Below, piece by piece: positions 38,154 through 50,553 of a DNA stretch of 64,000 bases (positions are counted from its first letter, which is position 1; every line of letters begins with the position of its first letter). This DNA comes from Cercis canadensis (lineage: Eukaryota > Streptophyta > Magnoliopsida > Fabales > Fabaceae). The position numbers and the translations under genes are program-made. A model generated the notes under the pieces. The model did not search any database. It was given only the letters and a program-made list of their open reading frames with translations, and was not told the origin of the DNA. Location: assembly GCA_003255065.1 (NCBI GenBank), contig QAOA01005801.1, positions 964,367 to 1,028,366 of the forward strand, written 5' to 3'.

Positions 38154-38520
38154 TGAAAGCTTTGAAGATGGCTTGCGGAAGAGATGCAGAAACTACTCTA
38201 CTGATGTACTCAGTAGCAGATCATGCAGAAGAGAAAGTACAGAAAAACAAGAAGTTTGAGTGAGAAAATATGAGAGAGAGAGAGATGTAGAGAGATTCTG
38301 ATGTAAAAAGTAATTCTCCAAACTCTATTGAATTGCTGTATCGATTACAAATATATAATAATATATATCAGTTAACTAGTTAGCACTTTTGCTTAACTAG
38401 CCAACACCTTACTATAACTAGTAAGCTAACCACTAACTGATTTCTAACTATTCTAATTCTGTTGTAACAATCTAACTCCCATAATCATACACAATTACAG
38501 TATTACCCTTATGTCTAACA
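38154..38520 (-). mobile_element. Solo LTR (Copia-like) with 5-bp target duplication
   Basis: A 367-bp segment starts TGAAAGC and ends TAACA. It is flanked on both sides by a perfect CTTAA (38149-38153 and 38521-38525). In reverse orientation it reads TGTTAGACATAAGGG to GCTTTCA. It contains a TATATATTATTATATATTTG stretch followed by GTAATCGATACAGCAATTC, the usual pattern of the promoter/R-U5 part of Copia-type LTRs. No internal retroelement genes adjoin it, so it is probably a recombination product. Confidence 0.8.
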
Positions 38521-38894
38521 CTTAACACCAAAATTAGGCGCTATAGTTCATGATGCCTATATTCAAGCTTACTGTGTTACATGGAAGGTCCGGTAAAAAA
38601 TTTGATTCTTTTAAGAGGAAAGGCTAAAATGCAGTTTCCAGAGAAACCATTGAGAATTCCTCCATGACCTGAATGAGTTCTGAAATTATCAAGGAAACAT
38701 GGATAGACTAGACAGTCTCTGAAAGATACGATAACTTATTAACCAAAACAATTATTTGGATGAAAAAAAAGTGGATATATATATAAAGATTTGTAATTTC
38801 ACTTCCAATAATGAATCAATAATTCAAAGGACAAATGTATAATCACACGACCCCAGAGAGGGGTTTGATAAAACAAGGGAACATCATTAAGGTG

Positions 38895-41800
38895 TTATAT
38901 TTGCAACAAATCAGCAACAACATCATCAACCAAAGAATTTAATATCTGATTCTCAATCTCTGCACCAAGTTCAAAAGCATCAACATCAAAATCTAGCCAT
39001 CTTCCATATTGGCTGCTCATGTCCTTGTCTACAAGCTCATCTACCATTGAATCTCCCATGCCTCCCCATCCTGAGATCTCTTTGTACACTTCTTCTGCTA
39101 AGAATTCGTTTCTTCTCACCATTGTGATCCCTTTGGCCCACATTTTGTATCCCCCACCAACATAACGCCTGCATCTCAAGTCCAAACATTCGCTGACACA
39201 ATCAAATATAACTCTCCTTCTTATCTTAGACTCACCACCATCACTCTCAAACCCTCCTTTTCGACTTTCCAACTGATTGAATAGATGAGGATTTACAATC
39301 TCACGTGCTCGACCCAGGGCAAAGTCCATAAACATCAATTCCACATTACACAATATAACTTTCACATAGTCCAACTCCCATGTACTTGATCTTCCAAACT
39401 TCGTGATAGAAAATGTATTTGCGTGCTTCTTTACCATGATCCCAGTTGATGTTGAAGAAGCTGAATCTGACAACTCTGTATCAGCTTCTGCAGGATAGAA
39501 CTTCCTTGAAGAATTCAAACCAAGAACTTCCTGAACTTGAGCGGATGAGCACAACTTGCTTCCTGAAAGTAGATAGCAAAGTTTAGCAGAGTTTTGACAA
39601 CTAATTTCAATGGAAGTAACCTCCAATATTCAGTTGTAACCATAGTTCTGCCTTTACCTTCTGTACTATTAGTAGCATCTGTGCTGACTGAAGATTCACA
39701 ACTTTCAGTCGAAAAGGAAGGTTCAAGAACGGAGATTGGACTTGGATGTCGGCAATTGAATAACTGTGATTCTGTATGACTGCTCGTCCACTCTTCCATC
39801 TCATCAACAACCTGTAAATATCTTCTGTTAATTACAACTCAATGGGATAAAAAATGATCACCACCCTAAGTTAGTAAGTTGCAAGACCTATAGTAAGAAT
39901 GAATAGTCAATTGTTCACATGTAGATGCTTTAAAGGGAAATAATTAAAAAATAAGTTTCTGAACATGAACTCAAAATTTGTCACATACCCACGACTTGTG
40001 TTTCAAAGTTAATTCAGGAAGATCAGTGGAGGAGATGTCTGAATGATCATGTCTGATGCCCATTTTATCTGTAGATAGCAAATTTTGGTCCTTCTTCTGT
40101 TGATATCCTTGCTTGATGTTAACTGAATTAAGGGAGAGTACCGAATCATTTGAACTTGATGCAATACTGGAAGGTGGCCTTACTTTAAAAGAGTCTTGAC
40201 AAGAAGTGTCAACTCCAAATGTTAATTCCCTCAACTTCTGTTCCAAAAGGATACCTAAAGCATCACCACCTATCACATTGTATCCTACCGGGGACTTTGT
40301 ACTGTCTGAGTCAAGCAACACTCTCTTAATGCGGTGATCCAGGGAAAGACCATTAGTTTTCTGGCCAGCTTGTCCAGACGTCTCAAAACCAGCATTGTTT
40401 CTTGTCAGTGGAGTAGTAAATGTGAAGGAAACTACATCCATGTCTTTCTTTTTAACTTCTTCAGCCCAACTTAAGTGGTTGTTACTAACTACATTAGACT
40501 GAACATGCTTCTGAGTTTTGTCAATGAACAAATTATCAACAACCCGATCATTCCAGTCCCTGCCTGTGGATCGTTTCTTTCTAGGGTAATTGTTTGTACT
40601 GGTATATAAAACTTCCTTCTCACTATCTGTCACCTCCAAGCCTGACTTCCTGGATCCAACTTTAGATTTCCCAATAGATTTACTACTAGAGCTTCTATGA
40701 CGTCCATAAGAGGAATCCCCAGACAGAACTTTTCTACCATGTGAATTGGTGGCCAATGACTTTGATGGTAATTTGTCCTTATCAACTGAACAATTCTGTT
40801 TCTGATTATTCTGCCTGAGAATACCAGAAGCATTCTGACCTGAAGATTTCTTATGCAAATTCTTTTGAACATTTGTCTTCGATGGCTGGTTAGGTTTAAC
40901 CTCAAGATGTTCTTTCTGGCCAGCCAAACTTCTTCCACCATTTGTACTCAAACCTTCCCTTCTTTGCACATTCACTTTTGCTTGGATTGCAAGTGAAATA
41001 GACTTCCCTTTATTCTTTAAAGAAGAATCTTCTTCTGCATAGGTAGGAGAGCTGATGGATGTTTCCATAGATCCATTCCAGCTTTTGTTCAAAGATTGTC
41101 CCTTGAGATACCTGGCAGCATTTGACTCGACTGACTTTTGAGAAGGTTCAGAAAGCCTGGTTGTTCTATGAGAAAGCTCTCTCTTTTCTTTTAGATCTCG
41201 AGCTCTAAAGGTCATGGAAGATGACCCAGTTAGAGGTGCCTTTTGTGAAGCCTCCACCTTCTCTTTAAGATCTCTAACCTTCAATGATACTGTAGATGAA
41301 GCTATCAGAGGTGTCTTAGCCTTTGTAGCAACAGCATGGGGTCCAGGTTCAATAATTCTTGCTGCAGCCTCCATTATATAAGCAGCATTGTTGGTTGGAA
41401 CAAAGCCAGGACCCTTAATAGGGGACAAAAGTTTATGGTGTGTAACTGGAATTGATTTCGCTGATTTTGGAGGCAATACTTCTGTCTGAAACTTTTCTAT
41501 GGGCCTGCTAAGGGTCTTTTGAGGCTTTGGCCCCATGAAGTTCCTAGAAGAGCCCTCAACTTTTTCAAGCAAATTTCCAGAGTAAACACTCTGATGGTCA
41601 TGCTGATAATTTAGATTTTTCCTGCCATATTGGGAGTCTTGAAGGGATCGAGTATCAAAATATGGGGTAGAATAAGGATCGAGAAAACTGGAAGTTGGTA
41701 ATGAATCTAATCCCATAAGCCTGGCAACTACGCTGGGAACCCTTGCTCCACATACTTCATCATCTGTAACTGATGAAGCATAACTATGATCACTACTTCC

Positions 41801-42250
41801 TCTAACACTTGACCCAACTCCAATTTCATCTTCATCCACCTAAAAGATTTAAAACGGTAACTACCTGAATTCCATTACAAGAATAAAAAATAAAAATAGA
41901 GAGAACATGTGATAGTGATAGTGATGTTCCTACCATATAGGGCCGTGTCATTGCCAAGTTGCCATTAACTTTTCTCCCCTGTTTCGAAGACTCTGCAAAT
42001 GATGAAGAAAGAAGATACCAAAACAAAAACCCAAAATGAATGGACTAATAAACCATTTTCAGAAGTAATACAATTGAAAAGAGACCTAAACATGCTCTCT
42101 TCTATACTTTATACAAACAGCACAAATACCTGGTAAATCTGACTTGTTTGCAAATAATTTCTTACGGGATTTTGAGCTCCAGTCAAACAACTGGAAAAAG
42201 CCACCAACATATCCTCCTCCACTTTTTGTCCCTTCTTTCTCTACTCCCAT
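38895..42250 (-). CDS. TRM/LONGIFOLIA-type protein with VARLMGL motif and DUF4378
   Basis: Five exons on the minus strand (42250-42130, 41992-41934, 41839-39989, 39811-39658, 39562-38895) join in frame to 950 residues. An N-terminal block FFQLFDWSSKSRKKLF is near residues 18-33. The DUF3741-associated VARLMGL motif is at 98-104, preceded by an acidic serine-rich stretch ending TDDEVCGARVPSV. A long basic, Ser/Lys-rich disordered middle follows. The C-terminal DUF4378 region includes WELDYVKVILCNVELMFMDF and ends DDVVADLLQI. TON1-recruiting-motif proteins bind microtubules and recruit the TON1/TRM/PP2A complex, shaping cortical arrays, division planes and cell elongation. Layout fits the Arabidopsis TRM19/TRM20 branch. 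A non-coding first exon probably starts near 43.6 kb. Confidence 0.9.
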
Positions 42251-43640
42251 TTTCAATGCAGAATTTAATAGACCTGCAAGATAAACTAGAGAAAGGAATA
42301 GTAAGCAAGATGAGCACTGTTAGTCATGCAGAAATCACAGTTTATCTGGAAGTTAAAGAGCCGCAAAAGAAAACATATTTTAGTTACTTATAAATGAGTT
42401 TCTAACCTCCAACTAACTCCCCAAATGTTCAAAGAAAAATAATGTATTAATGTGGGAGTTGTAAATCAAAGTACATGTTTGTAAGTCACACTAAATGAAA
42501 AGTCAATGTACCATTCAAACTTTAACATCTTCCAAAAGACCAGGGAACAAAAGAATTCCTCCTCCCAATTAATGCAAACTAAATAAAAACATTGCAGACT
42601 ATCACGAAATTTTTTGAAGGATGGTTCCCTGCATCCTGCATCTATAAATCTGCTTTGGATGGTTATATTTATATGTTGGTGAAGCAATCCATTGCTTACC
42701 TACATTTAAATTGTGGAAAGAAAAGAAACCAGATACAAGTGAACCAAAACTATGCTCATAACAACTCCACTTCATATTTGTTTCTTTCTTGTCTAAAAGA
42801 ATTAAATTAATGTCATGGCAGCCTTATTAGGTACTGCAAAGCATGGAAATCAGCCATGCTTTGTCCTTCTATCATATACTTTTCAAACCAATGAAGGATA
42901 TATATAGCCTGATCCAGGGAACTAACTAGCAAAATCTACAATCCATAATCCAAATTGAGCTTAAAATCAAGTAATATATCTATGCATTTTAATCAGAAAA
43001 ATAATCTAATGTAAATGAAAAGGCAAAATTTTCTAGCTCATTAGCTTCAAAGTTTACATCTTTTGCAGTCAATTTCTTGATCCAAATGGCCCAAATTAGC
43101 TCAAGTAAACAGACAAATGTACAAAATATGATTACACATAGCATTACGTCTCTTAACCAGTCTGATTACAAATTCTGTCCAATCTAGGAAGTCATCCTCA
43201 GACCTTGCAAAATCTAATTAGCTGAACAACTAATAGAACCCCAAAACAATACATTGAAGCATTATACACTTACGAACTGAAACTCAATCTAAACAGTAAA
43301 ACTAATAGACGATCGGCAAGTGCATTCAAAATGACTTAGTATCAACAAAACAGTAATCAAATCCAAAAGCAAATCTCCAAACCCAGAACCAACGGAAAGA
43401 ACCCATAAAGGAAAAACCAAAAAAGATAAAACTTTTCACTGCATTCAAGCCAGAACTTACGTGGAAACAATGAGACAGATCAAAGATGCATCTGGGTCTT
43501 CTTCTTTCCGAGCGAAAAAAGCAGCATCCACAGAGCGTAGAAATTGTTAAGATGAAAAGAAAAATTTTAAAGCAAACAATATTGGAAGAGAGATTTAAGA
43601 GAGACTGGAAAATGGGAAAAAATTTCCGTCGGGGTGAATG
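42251..43640 (-). other. 5' leader and leader intron of the TRM gene
   Basis: The ATG exon has an acceptor TTGCAG|GTC, giving leader sequence 42251-42273. A donor GTAAG at 43460-43456 (on the minus strand) suggests a non-coding exon from 43461 to about 43640 and an intron of nearly 1.2 kb. This is inferred from splice motifs only. Confidence 0.5.
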
Positions 43641-46058
43641 AAAAGGAGAGAGTGATGGCTAGTTAACTGTGAAGCAGTAAAGCCGAGAGAGTGGAGGTTG
43701 GGCGCAGTTCAAGCATTAAATGGAGACCGAAATGAATTTGTATTTATATAAATGATTTAAAATTTTAAAACATAATTTAAAACATTTTTTTGAATTATGT
43801 TTCCATTAAAAAAATATTGAAAGTTTATAACGTCTCTTTGGAGAGGGATGAGATTTCAAATTCCAAACGGGGAAGAAAAGTGGTCCAAGGAGCTCGATAT
43901 AGTTACGGCATAGTGTATTTTGGAGGACTGACGCACCTATTGTTGGTTGACACGTGTAGTACGATCATTTTTGAATTCGTCTTCATAACTAGCCGTGTCA
44001 TCAGTTTTTTTTTTTCTTTAAAAAAAACTGTGATCCAAACTTGTTGGATGACGTGGAGCCTGCAAGCAACAGTAAGAAATCAAGTCTTTTTTTTATGTGT
44101 GAAGTCCGACATGTATTTTAGAGGATATTGTATTGAGAAATATTATTGATATATCTTTAATTGGTATATAATATAGATACGTTATTTATATATCTAAAAT
44201 TTGTATCGAACTTAATTGAATTTAGGCTGTTAAAAAAAAAATTGAGAGTTCAGCTAAAACTTAAAATTATAAGATATAAATTGAATTAGGACTCATAATA
44301 TATAAAATGATAGAAATTTTAGGTATATGAATAACACAAGGTAGTATGTCTTTTCTCAAAATTCTATTTCACTTGCTCTTAATATGTAATCTCTATGAAA
44401 AAATATTGAATGCTCAACCATTAAAATTTCAACTTTGAAACAGCAACAAAAATTATATGCATAATAAAAAAAAAATAATTGGCATTTGTATATTTCAATG
44501 TGATCTCTTCATTTTTTTTTTTTAATTAGACAATGTGAATTCTTAATACCTTTAATAAATATTTTTTTTGGGGCTAAGAACACTATTAGTAGGTATAGAA
44601 AGCAAATTCATTTATCAACAATTTGTAATTGAATGGTACTGAAATCATCTTCAAAGCTTATGAATTTTGTGTTTAAATTTAAGATAATAACTAAAAATAT
44701 ATAAAAACAAAAACAAATTTATTCCATTCACATGATTTGTTTGTATCATTATTTACCAGGCAATATCAATTTCTCTGAGTCTGTCTATTGGTTTTCAGTA
44801 CTGTTTCCGGTGGTTTTGGTGTCATTAATTCCTTGGACGTACTTTCAGATTTCATGTTGTTACTTTTATGGATAGAATTTTGAACTATATATAGCTATTC
44901 CATATTAATGGCCTACTTGACCATACACATTGACTTGAAGGTTTTGTCACAGCTCAAAACCCTGCAACTTTTCCTCTAATTTCCGCCAGAGATCATATTA
45001 CATTTCTTGCTGCAATCTTAGACTTTGAATTGATAGATCCTTAACTGCTAATGCTTCTATGTGTTGCTCCCATTTCAAATAATAACACAACATTCAAATT
45101 ATTAAATTTCGTTCATCTGAAAAAGTATATTACCTTTAAATACAAAGTTGTAAACACAGAAAACCAGAATCATGATAAAGATTAAGAACTTATAAACAAA
45201 AATCTCTGATACATCTTTTTTTTTTCTGTATAAATTACTACTATTTTTCTTAATACAAGTTAGATAATTGAAATAACCCTCTCTTCTCTTTAAATCCCTT
45301 TTGCTTGTTGATGAGGACCCTAGATAAACACTGTATTCTATATATAAAATAGTATATGAATAATATAATTTTTTATTGAGGAGTAGGATATATAGCGATG
45401 CATAATTATAAGGATTTGAAATTTTTTAAAATATGTTATCTTCATTTTTCATATTTAGTTGTTATAAAAATTTGCTTTGGCAGTGTGTTTTTTAAAACTT
45501 CAAAAGTAATTAATGACTAGATGTGATATATTAGTCAAGAATTTGAGTAATTTGCATCTTAAGGAGATACTGGGTTTAAATTTATGTCAAAAGCAAAGAA
45601 AAAGGAAAACATATTTAATCTTTCTTTGTTTGAGTATCCAATAAAAATAAAAATGATAATTTCCTTTTTATTTGTTAAAAATAAAACAAAAGATAAATAA
45701 AAAAGAGTAACATTTATTTTCGTTTTTCTTTTTCTGTTTTTCAAATTTCCCCTCACTTCCCCTCCAATTGAGGAGGAGTATAAATTTTACTCAGGTGATC
45801 AAAAATGAAAAGAACAACAGGTATCCTCTGTTTTTGTTTCCTTCCCACCCTTTACTAATTTCATTCTTGAATTAGAGTGTTAATTGAAATAAATTTCACC
45901 ACAAACAAAAAATACACAAGAAGAAGATCAGATACAAAGACATATTAAATAAGATACATATCCATCAAATTACAAAAAAAAAAAAAAAAAAAAATAATAA
46001 TTCCTTTGCCCATCTCCTTTTTTTTTTTTTTTTTTNTTTTCTCTCTTCCAAATATTCC
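43641..46058. other. AT-rich intergenic region
   Basis: No gene found. A short segment near 44625-44690 is an inverted copy of the dispersed motif seen near 95 and 59.63 kb. An N at 46036 lies in a poly-T run next to the DUF3511 gene. Confidence 0.5.
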
Positions 46059-46346
46059 CTAGCACTGGTACCTGTCCAATACCTTCCCATACTTGTTCTT
46101 CAGCCAATGAAACCCTCTCCTTATTGAAGTTTTCATCTTCTTCTCCGCTGCAAAGGACTTGTACTTCGCCAACCGCTGTTGCCTTTTCATCTCCGGGTCC
46201 GACCACACACTGTTGTTAGAATGTTTTGTATATGTCACCGATGACGACAATGCCGCCGCAGAACAACGGCGACACCGCATGCCATTGTTCTCAATATTCT
46301 CACTGCCCCATTTTCTGTCGTACCCGGAAACCTCGTTGCCATTCAT
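46059..46346 (-). CDS. Small DUF3511-family protein
   Basis: A single-exon frame of 95 residues from the ATG at 46346 to a TAG. The C-terminal half has the family signature: WSDPEMKRQQRLAKYKSFA, then a basic helix MKTSIRRGFHWLKNKYGKVL. DUF3511 proteins are short plant-only proteins of unknown function, very basic at the C-terminus. The frame stays open upstream (through SPPYLLPQPARGLHNSAAG) to a stop near 46450 without another ATG. The true start could therefore lie in an upstream exon, but no convincing one was seen, so the N-terminus is uncertain. Confidence 0.8.
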   Translation of the reverse strand: MNGNEVSGYDRKWGSENIENNGMRCRRCSAAALSSSVTYTKHSNNSVWSDPEMKRQQRLAKYKSFAAEKKMKTSIRRGFHWLKNKYGKVLDRYQC

Positions 46347-48462
46347 CTCTGCCGTCTCTCCTGCTGCCGAATTATGCAAACCTCTCGCGGCCGGTTGCGG
46401 CAGCAGGTACGGTGGAGAGGGGCGGAGGAAATCTGAGATTCTTTTTTATTTCTTTTCTCTTATTATTTTTTTCTTCCCTGTGCTGTGGATGTGAAAGGTT
46501 ATCAATTTTTATATGGATAAAGAAAAAGGAAATTATAAATTTGGGAGATAGAGGATGAAACTATTTTTGTTTAGAAGACACAACAGAGAAATAATTGAGA
46601 TGCTACGTGTTGGAGCTATCTTGAGATGTAAGTATCTTTTTTCAGATTGTGAATCAACGTGTCTTCATGAAATGTAGAACTTTGGGGGACAAAAGATGAA
46701 GGGAAGACCTTGAATTACTCTAGGCTTTTTGACTGGCCTTTTATTGAGATTCCTCCATTATTGGAATGTGCTTAAGTGTTTTACTTTCCTTTCTCTTTGT
46801 CAAATTTGATTCATTGTTAGTGTACAAGTTCATAACAGTTGTACTTTTTGTTCCTCAAGTTTTACTTATTTTTTAGCTTTATCCTCAAATTTTTCTTTTT
46901 TTGTGAATGTACAGGTTAATAAAAGTTTATAGATATTATTAAGTTGCCATCTTAATTGGCCCTTTGAATTTTGTCATGCACTTCAGTCTAAATTACTCAT
47001 ACTTTTTGCAAGAAAAAATGGACACAATCCGAATAAGTAGTTGCATATGTAATAAATACCAAGTGTTATTACCTATTTAATTGGAAGTCTCATATTCAAA
47101 TTCGAATGGGATCGAGTGCAATAGAATTTTGGGAGTGAATAAACTTGTGTAACTTTTGGTAGACAAAAACACTAATGGCCCCAATTAACTATAAAATTAA
47201 CTTTTTTTTGTTATAAAATATAGTAGTAAAAACAGATTACTCTAATACTATCCAGTTGCATATTACAATACCAAGTGTCATTACCTATTTAATTGGAAGT
47301 CTCATATTCAAATTTGACTGGGATCGAGTGCAATAGAATTTTGAGAGTGAATAAACTTGTGTAGCCTTCGGTAAACAAAAACACTAATGCCCCTAGTTAA
47401 CTATAAAATTAAATTTTTTTTGTTACAAATTATAGTAGTAAAAATAAGTTATTCAAATATTAACGAGCAGGATTAGTAACATGTCTAAAAATTCACAAAG
47501 AGACAGAAGGCCACCTATGGGATTACCTCAAGGCAATATTGGTCCTTAAAAAAAATTTAATCTCGATGTAAGAAAGCTAACCTGAAAATACCCTTGCCAT
47601 TAAAACTGAAAAGAAAAAGAATGATAAAGTGCATTTGACAACAAATTTTAAGTTTCAATTTCCTTTTCCGTAACCCATGGTTTCATTTAAAGTTTTGTCT
47701 TCATATATCTTTCTTCCACCTTTATTTTCTTATTAATTAAATGGAAAACAAATTCAATAGAGAGAGGGTACCACAGATTGGTTAATAGATGTCCATTTCT
47801 TTTTTTTTTTTTTCCGGATAAAAATGATATTTTATTCTCATATTTGACTGTTCAATGTATTGGTTTAGGTACATTTTAGAGAGTAAAAGCATGCTGGGCA
47901 CTGGAAAATAAAATGGTGAACAATAGGGAATATAATGAAACTGGAACGTACGGATGAAAATATTATGCTTTTCCTTGTTAATGCTTGGTGGAGAGACGGA
48001 AAGTACAGACAAATAAAAGATTGTTTTCTCAAACTCTTTACATCGCAATTTCATTCCAAGCCTGAATGAAATATTTGTAAGGGAAATTTAAAAATGTTTT
48101 GCTACTCCATTTTCATTTATCATCCTTCAACTATATATCTCCCATTTTCACTCCACCCAGTTTCTGTATATATATATATATATTTGAAATATTTATAGAC
48201 CATCCGATTATTGAATATTAATAGATTATATTAGATACATAAAAAATTAAACGAGTAAACACAAAATTCATACGATAGACTGAATTTTTTTTCCCTCTTT
48301 AAATTCACATGCAACTACATATACACTTACACAATTTATATGTCTAAAATTTGTACAACCAGCATTAGTCTTTATTCATATACACTTGACTCCATAAAAT
48401 AGACTGAGATAAACCAAATCCTTATGTTCTTTAGATAAGGATTGGGGGATTTAAGATAAAGT
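46347..48462. other. Intergenic region with a two-copy tandem repeat
   Basis: No gene. Holds the promoter of the DUF3511 gene, the 215-bp duplication at 47041-47470, and a TA microsatellite near 48165-48182. Confidence 0.5.
47041..47470. repeat. Two-copy tandem repeat, 215-bp period
   Basis: Copies begin at 47041 and 47256 with TTGCATAT. They share ACCTATTTAATTGGAAGTCT, GGGATCGAGTGCAATAGAAT and ATAAACTTGTGTA with few changes. Unlike the N-associated duplications, this one is contiguous and moderately diverged, so it is probably real. Confidence 0.8.
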
Positions 48463-49089
48463 TCAGCTCCAGCCCAAGTCCTTGTCCTTAGAGGTGGAGG
48501 AGGGCATGCTAGCTAGACTCAAGTTAAGATCGACATCATCATCATCATCATCATCAACAAGAAGATCTTGTACTTCTTCCATGAAAGGGTCTTTTCTCAG
48601 AAGAGGAAGCTGATGGTGTGGCTGCTCGTTGTAGGAGTATTGCCCATATGTATCAGGGGATAGGTCCTCAGGCATAGACAACAAAGATGGTGGCGCCCAT
48701 GCAATACTCCCAAACCAAGCTGCATCTGCGCCTGCTGGTGATCCACTTGGATGAATCAACGGTCCTGATCCTGTGGCTTCATGTGCTATGAACCTTTGGT
48801 TACGTTGATGGAGATGATAGGGAAGGTATTCGAACTGGGCTAGACTAGCCTGTTGCCGCTCTCTCTTATGTGCATTTTGATGGCCACCCAGTGCTTGAGA
48901 ATTGGCAAACTCGCGGCGGCAGAAGTGGCATTTGTGTCTCTTGGCCTCACTTTTGTCACTCTCACAAGGCATGGCCTTGAACGACATGTCGTTGCAGCCA
49001 AGGGTTAGTGGGAAGCCAAATAGCTTCAACTCTGAGGAGGAATGTTTCTTCTCAGAATGATGAAGGCTAGGGTTTTCTGATGCACTCAT
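48463..49089 (-). CDS. Single C2H2 zinc-finger repressor, GIS/ZFP5-6-8 type
   Basis: A single-exon protein of 208 residues. The finger is C54-x2-C57-x12-H70-x3-H74 with the plant signature [14 protein letters not shown] near residue 21 is the N-terminal motif shared by ZFP5/6/8 and GIS proteins. A run of seven Asp precedes DLNLSL at the C-terminus, an EAR repression motif. These nuclear factors integrate gibberellin and cytokinin signals in trichome and root-hair initiation. The frame stays open upstream of this ATG (through [16 protein letters not shown]), but the only in-frame ATG is at 49089; a GTG at 49161 is not a credible plant start. A transposon begins 83 bp upstream, so its leader or promoter has been rearranged. 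Confidence 0.85.
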   Translation of the reverse strand: MSASENPSLHHSEKKHSSSELKLFGFPLTLGCNDMSFKAMPCESDKSEAKRHKCHFCRREFANSQALGGHQNAHKRERQQASLAQFEYLPYHLHQRNQRFIAHEATGSGPLIHPSGSPAGADAAWFGSIAWAPPSLLSMPEDLSPDTYGQYSYNEQPHHQLPLLRKDPFMEEVQDLLVDDDDDDDVDLNLSLASMPSSTSKDKDLGWS

Positions 49090-49171
49090 GTTCTTTGCTG
49101 AATGCTGATTAGAGGCCTTTGAGTGTGAAGCAATGACAGCCAAATATTCGGACTTATGCACATTATATAAT

Positions 49172-50553
49172 GGAAAAAGTCTAAAAAAAACTCCCTTTAA
49201 CTATAAAATATGTGTGTTTTACCCTCAAAACTAAAAAAAAAGTGCAAAAGACCTCCTTAAACTATATAAATGTATAGAATGCCCCCAAGACCCAAACAAC
49301 TGTCTATTAATTGATGGAAATGAACATGTGCCACTCACGTTATTTGATTAGCAGCTTAATTATCCAAAATTGACAGATTAATGAGGATTTAGTTAGTTAG
49401 TGGGACATGTTTGGGCAAGATTCTTACTCACCGCCAGACTTCCACCACCAACGTCACCAAGAAACAATTTCGCCGTCGAGCTCACTGAGTTCTACCTCTT
49501 CACCATCTGTATCTCCCTCTAGCTTCAACCCAAAACATTACTTCTCTCTCTAATTCAAGTATCTCTCCAAAACTGAGATCTCTCTCTCGGTCCCCCTTCC
49601 CCTTGCGATGGCTCTCCCCATTTCTCTAGTTCTCTCTTTTTCTCTGGCCTTCTTCCTCTCCTCGAGTTCTCTTTTAGATATGTTCAGCATTTTTTTCCCT
49701 CTCTTCCTTTCTCTCAAAATGCTCTCTCCTCTTTATCGAGCTTCCTCTGTTGTTTGCTTGCTCCGGTCTCTCTCCTTCTTCATCACCGAATCTCTTCTCA
49801 TTCTCAGTTTCATTTTGCTCTGCCTTTCTTTCCTCATCCGATCTGGTCTTTTCTCCCTTTCCTCCTTCTCCTTTGACACATCGTTTCTAAAAATCCAGTT
49901 CAGTGTGAAATCCCTAGAAACTTAGGGTTATTGAGTTCCATTAGAATAACGAAGAGAGAGAGAGAATAAGGGATTGGAAGCATAACCTTAGGGGTTTCAA
50001 TTCTCTGAAGACGAAGCTATTGTTGTTTGTTTCAAAAATTGTTGTTGTTCTAGTGTGATTGAGAAGAACAAAACCGAAAAAACATTGAAATGCCCCCAAA
50101 TAAATTTTTTGCTTTTTTCTGGTTTGTTCTTCCAAAATCCCTCGTACCCACAGACCCAAATCCCTTATACTCACAAGTTTTAAAATTATATGCAATTTAC
50201 AAATTTTAGTTAAGAAATGAGAGAGATATAAAAAAAATTCGAATGGGTTCGAAAATGGGTCAACTTGAAAAGGATATCCGTTAGAGGTTGAGGATGATAA
50301 AATTTGAAAATTATTATTTGGCCCTATTTTTATAAATATATTTTTTGTTTATACCCCTATAAATTGTACTATAACCCATAATTAGTGATTAATCACATCA
50401 TGTGCTCTTTTCTGTCCATTAATGGACACTCATTTGGGTCTTAGGGATATTCTACACATTTTCATAGTTTAAATAGGTCTTTAGCTCTTTTTTTCAGCTT
50501 TGGAGGTAAATCGCACATATCTTATAGTTGAAGAGTTTTTTTGAACTTTCTCC
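49172..50553. mobile_element. MULE-type non-autonomous element with long terminal inverted repeats
   Basis: The left terminus GGAAAAAGTCTAAAAAAAAC matches the reverse complement of the right terminus, GGAGAAAGTTCAAAAAAACT. The similarity runs inward for about 170 bp, through ACTATAA(A/G)ATATGTG, AAAGACCT and AAGACCCAAA. The 1382-bp element is flanked by a 9-bp duplication with one mismatch (TTATATAAT at 49163-49171, TTGTATAAT at 50554-50562), as expected for Mutator-like elements. The interior is CT-rich (49560-49900) with frames of no recognisable content and no transposase. Confidence 0.88.

Noticed and set aside
49608-49925. Plus-strand open frame of 105 codons inside the MULE element
   Set aside because: It is a translation of a CT-rich tract (Ser/Leu/Phe only), has no motif and lies wholly between the terminal repeats; no gene-capture evidence was recognised.
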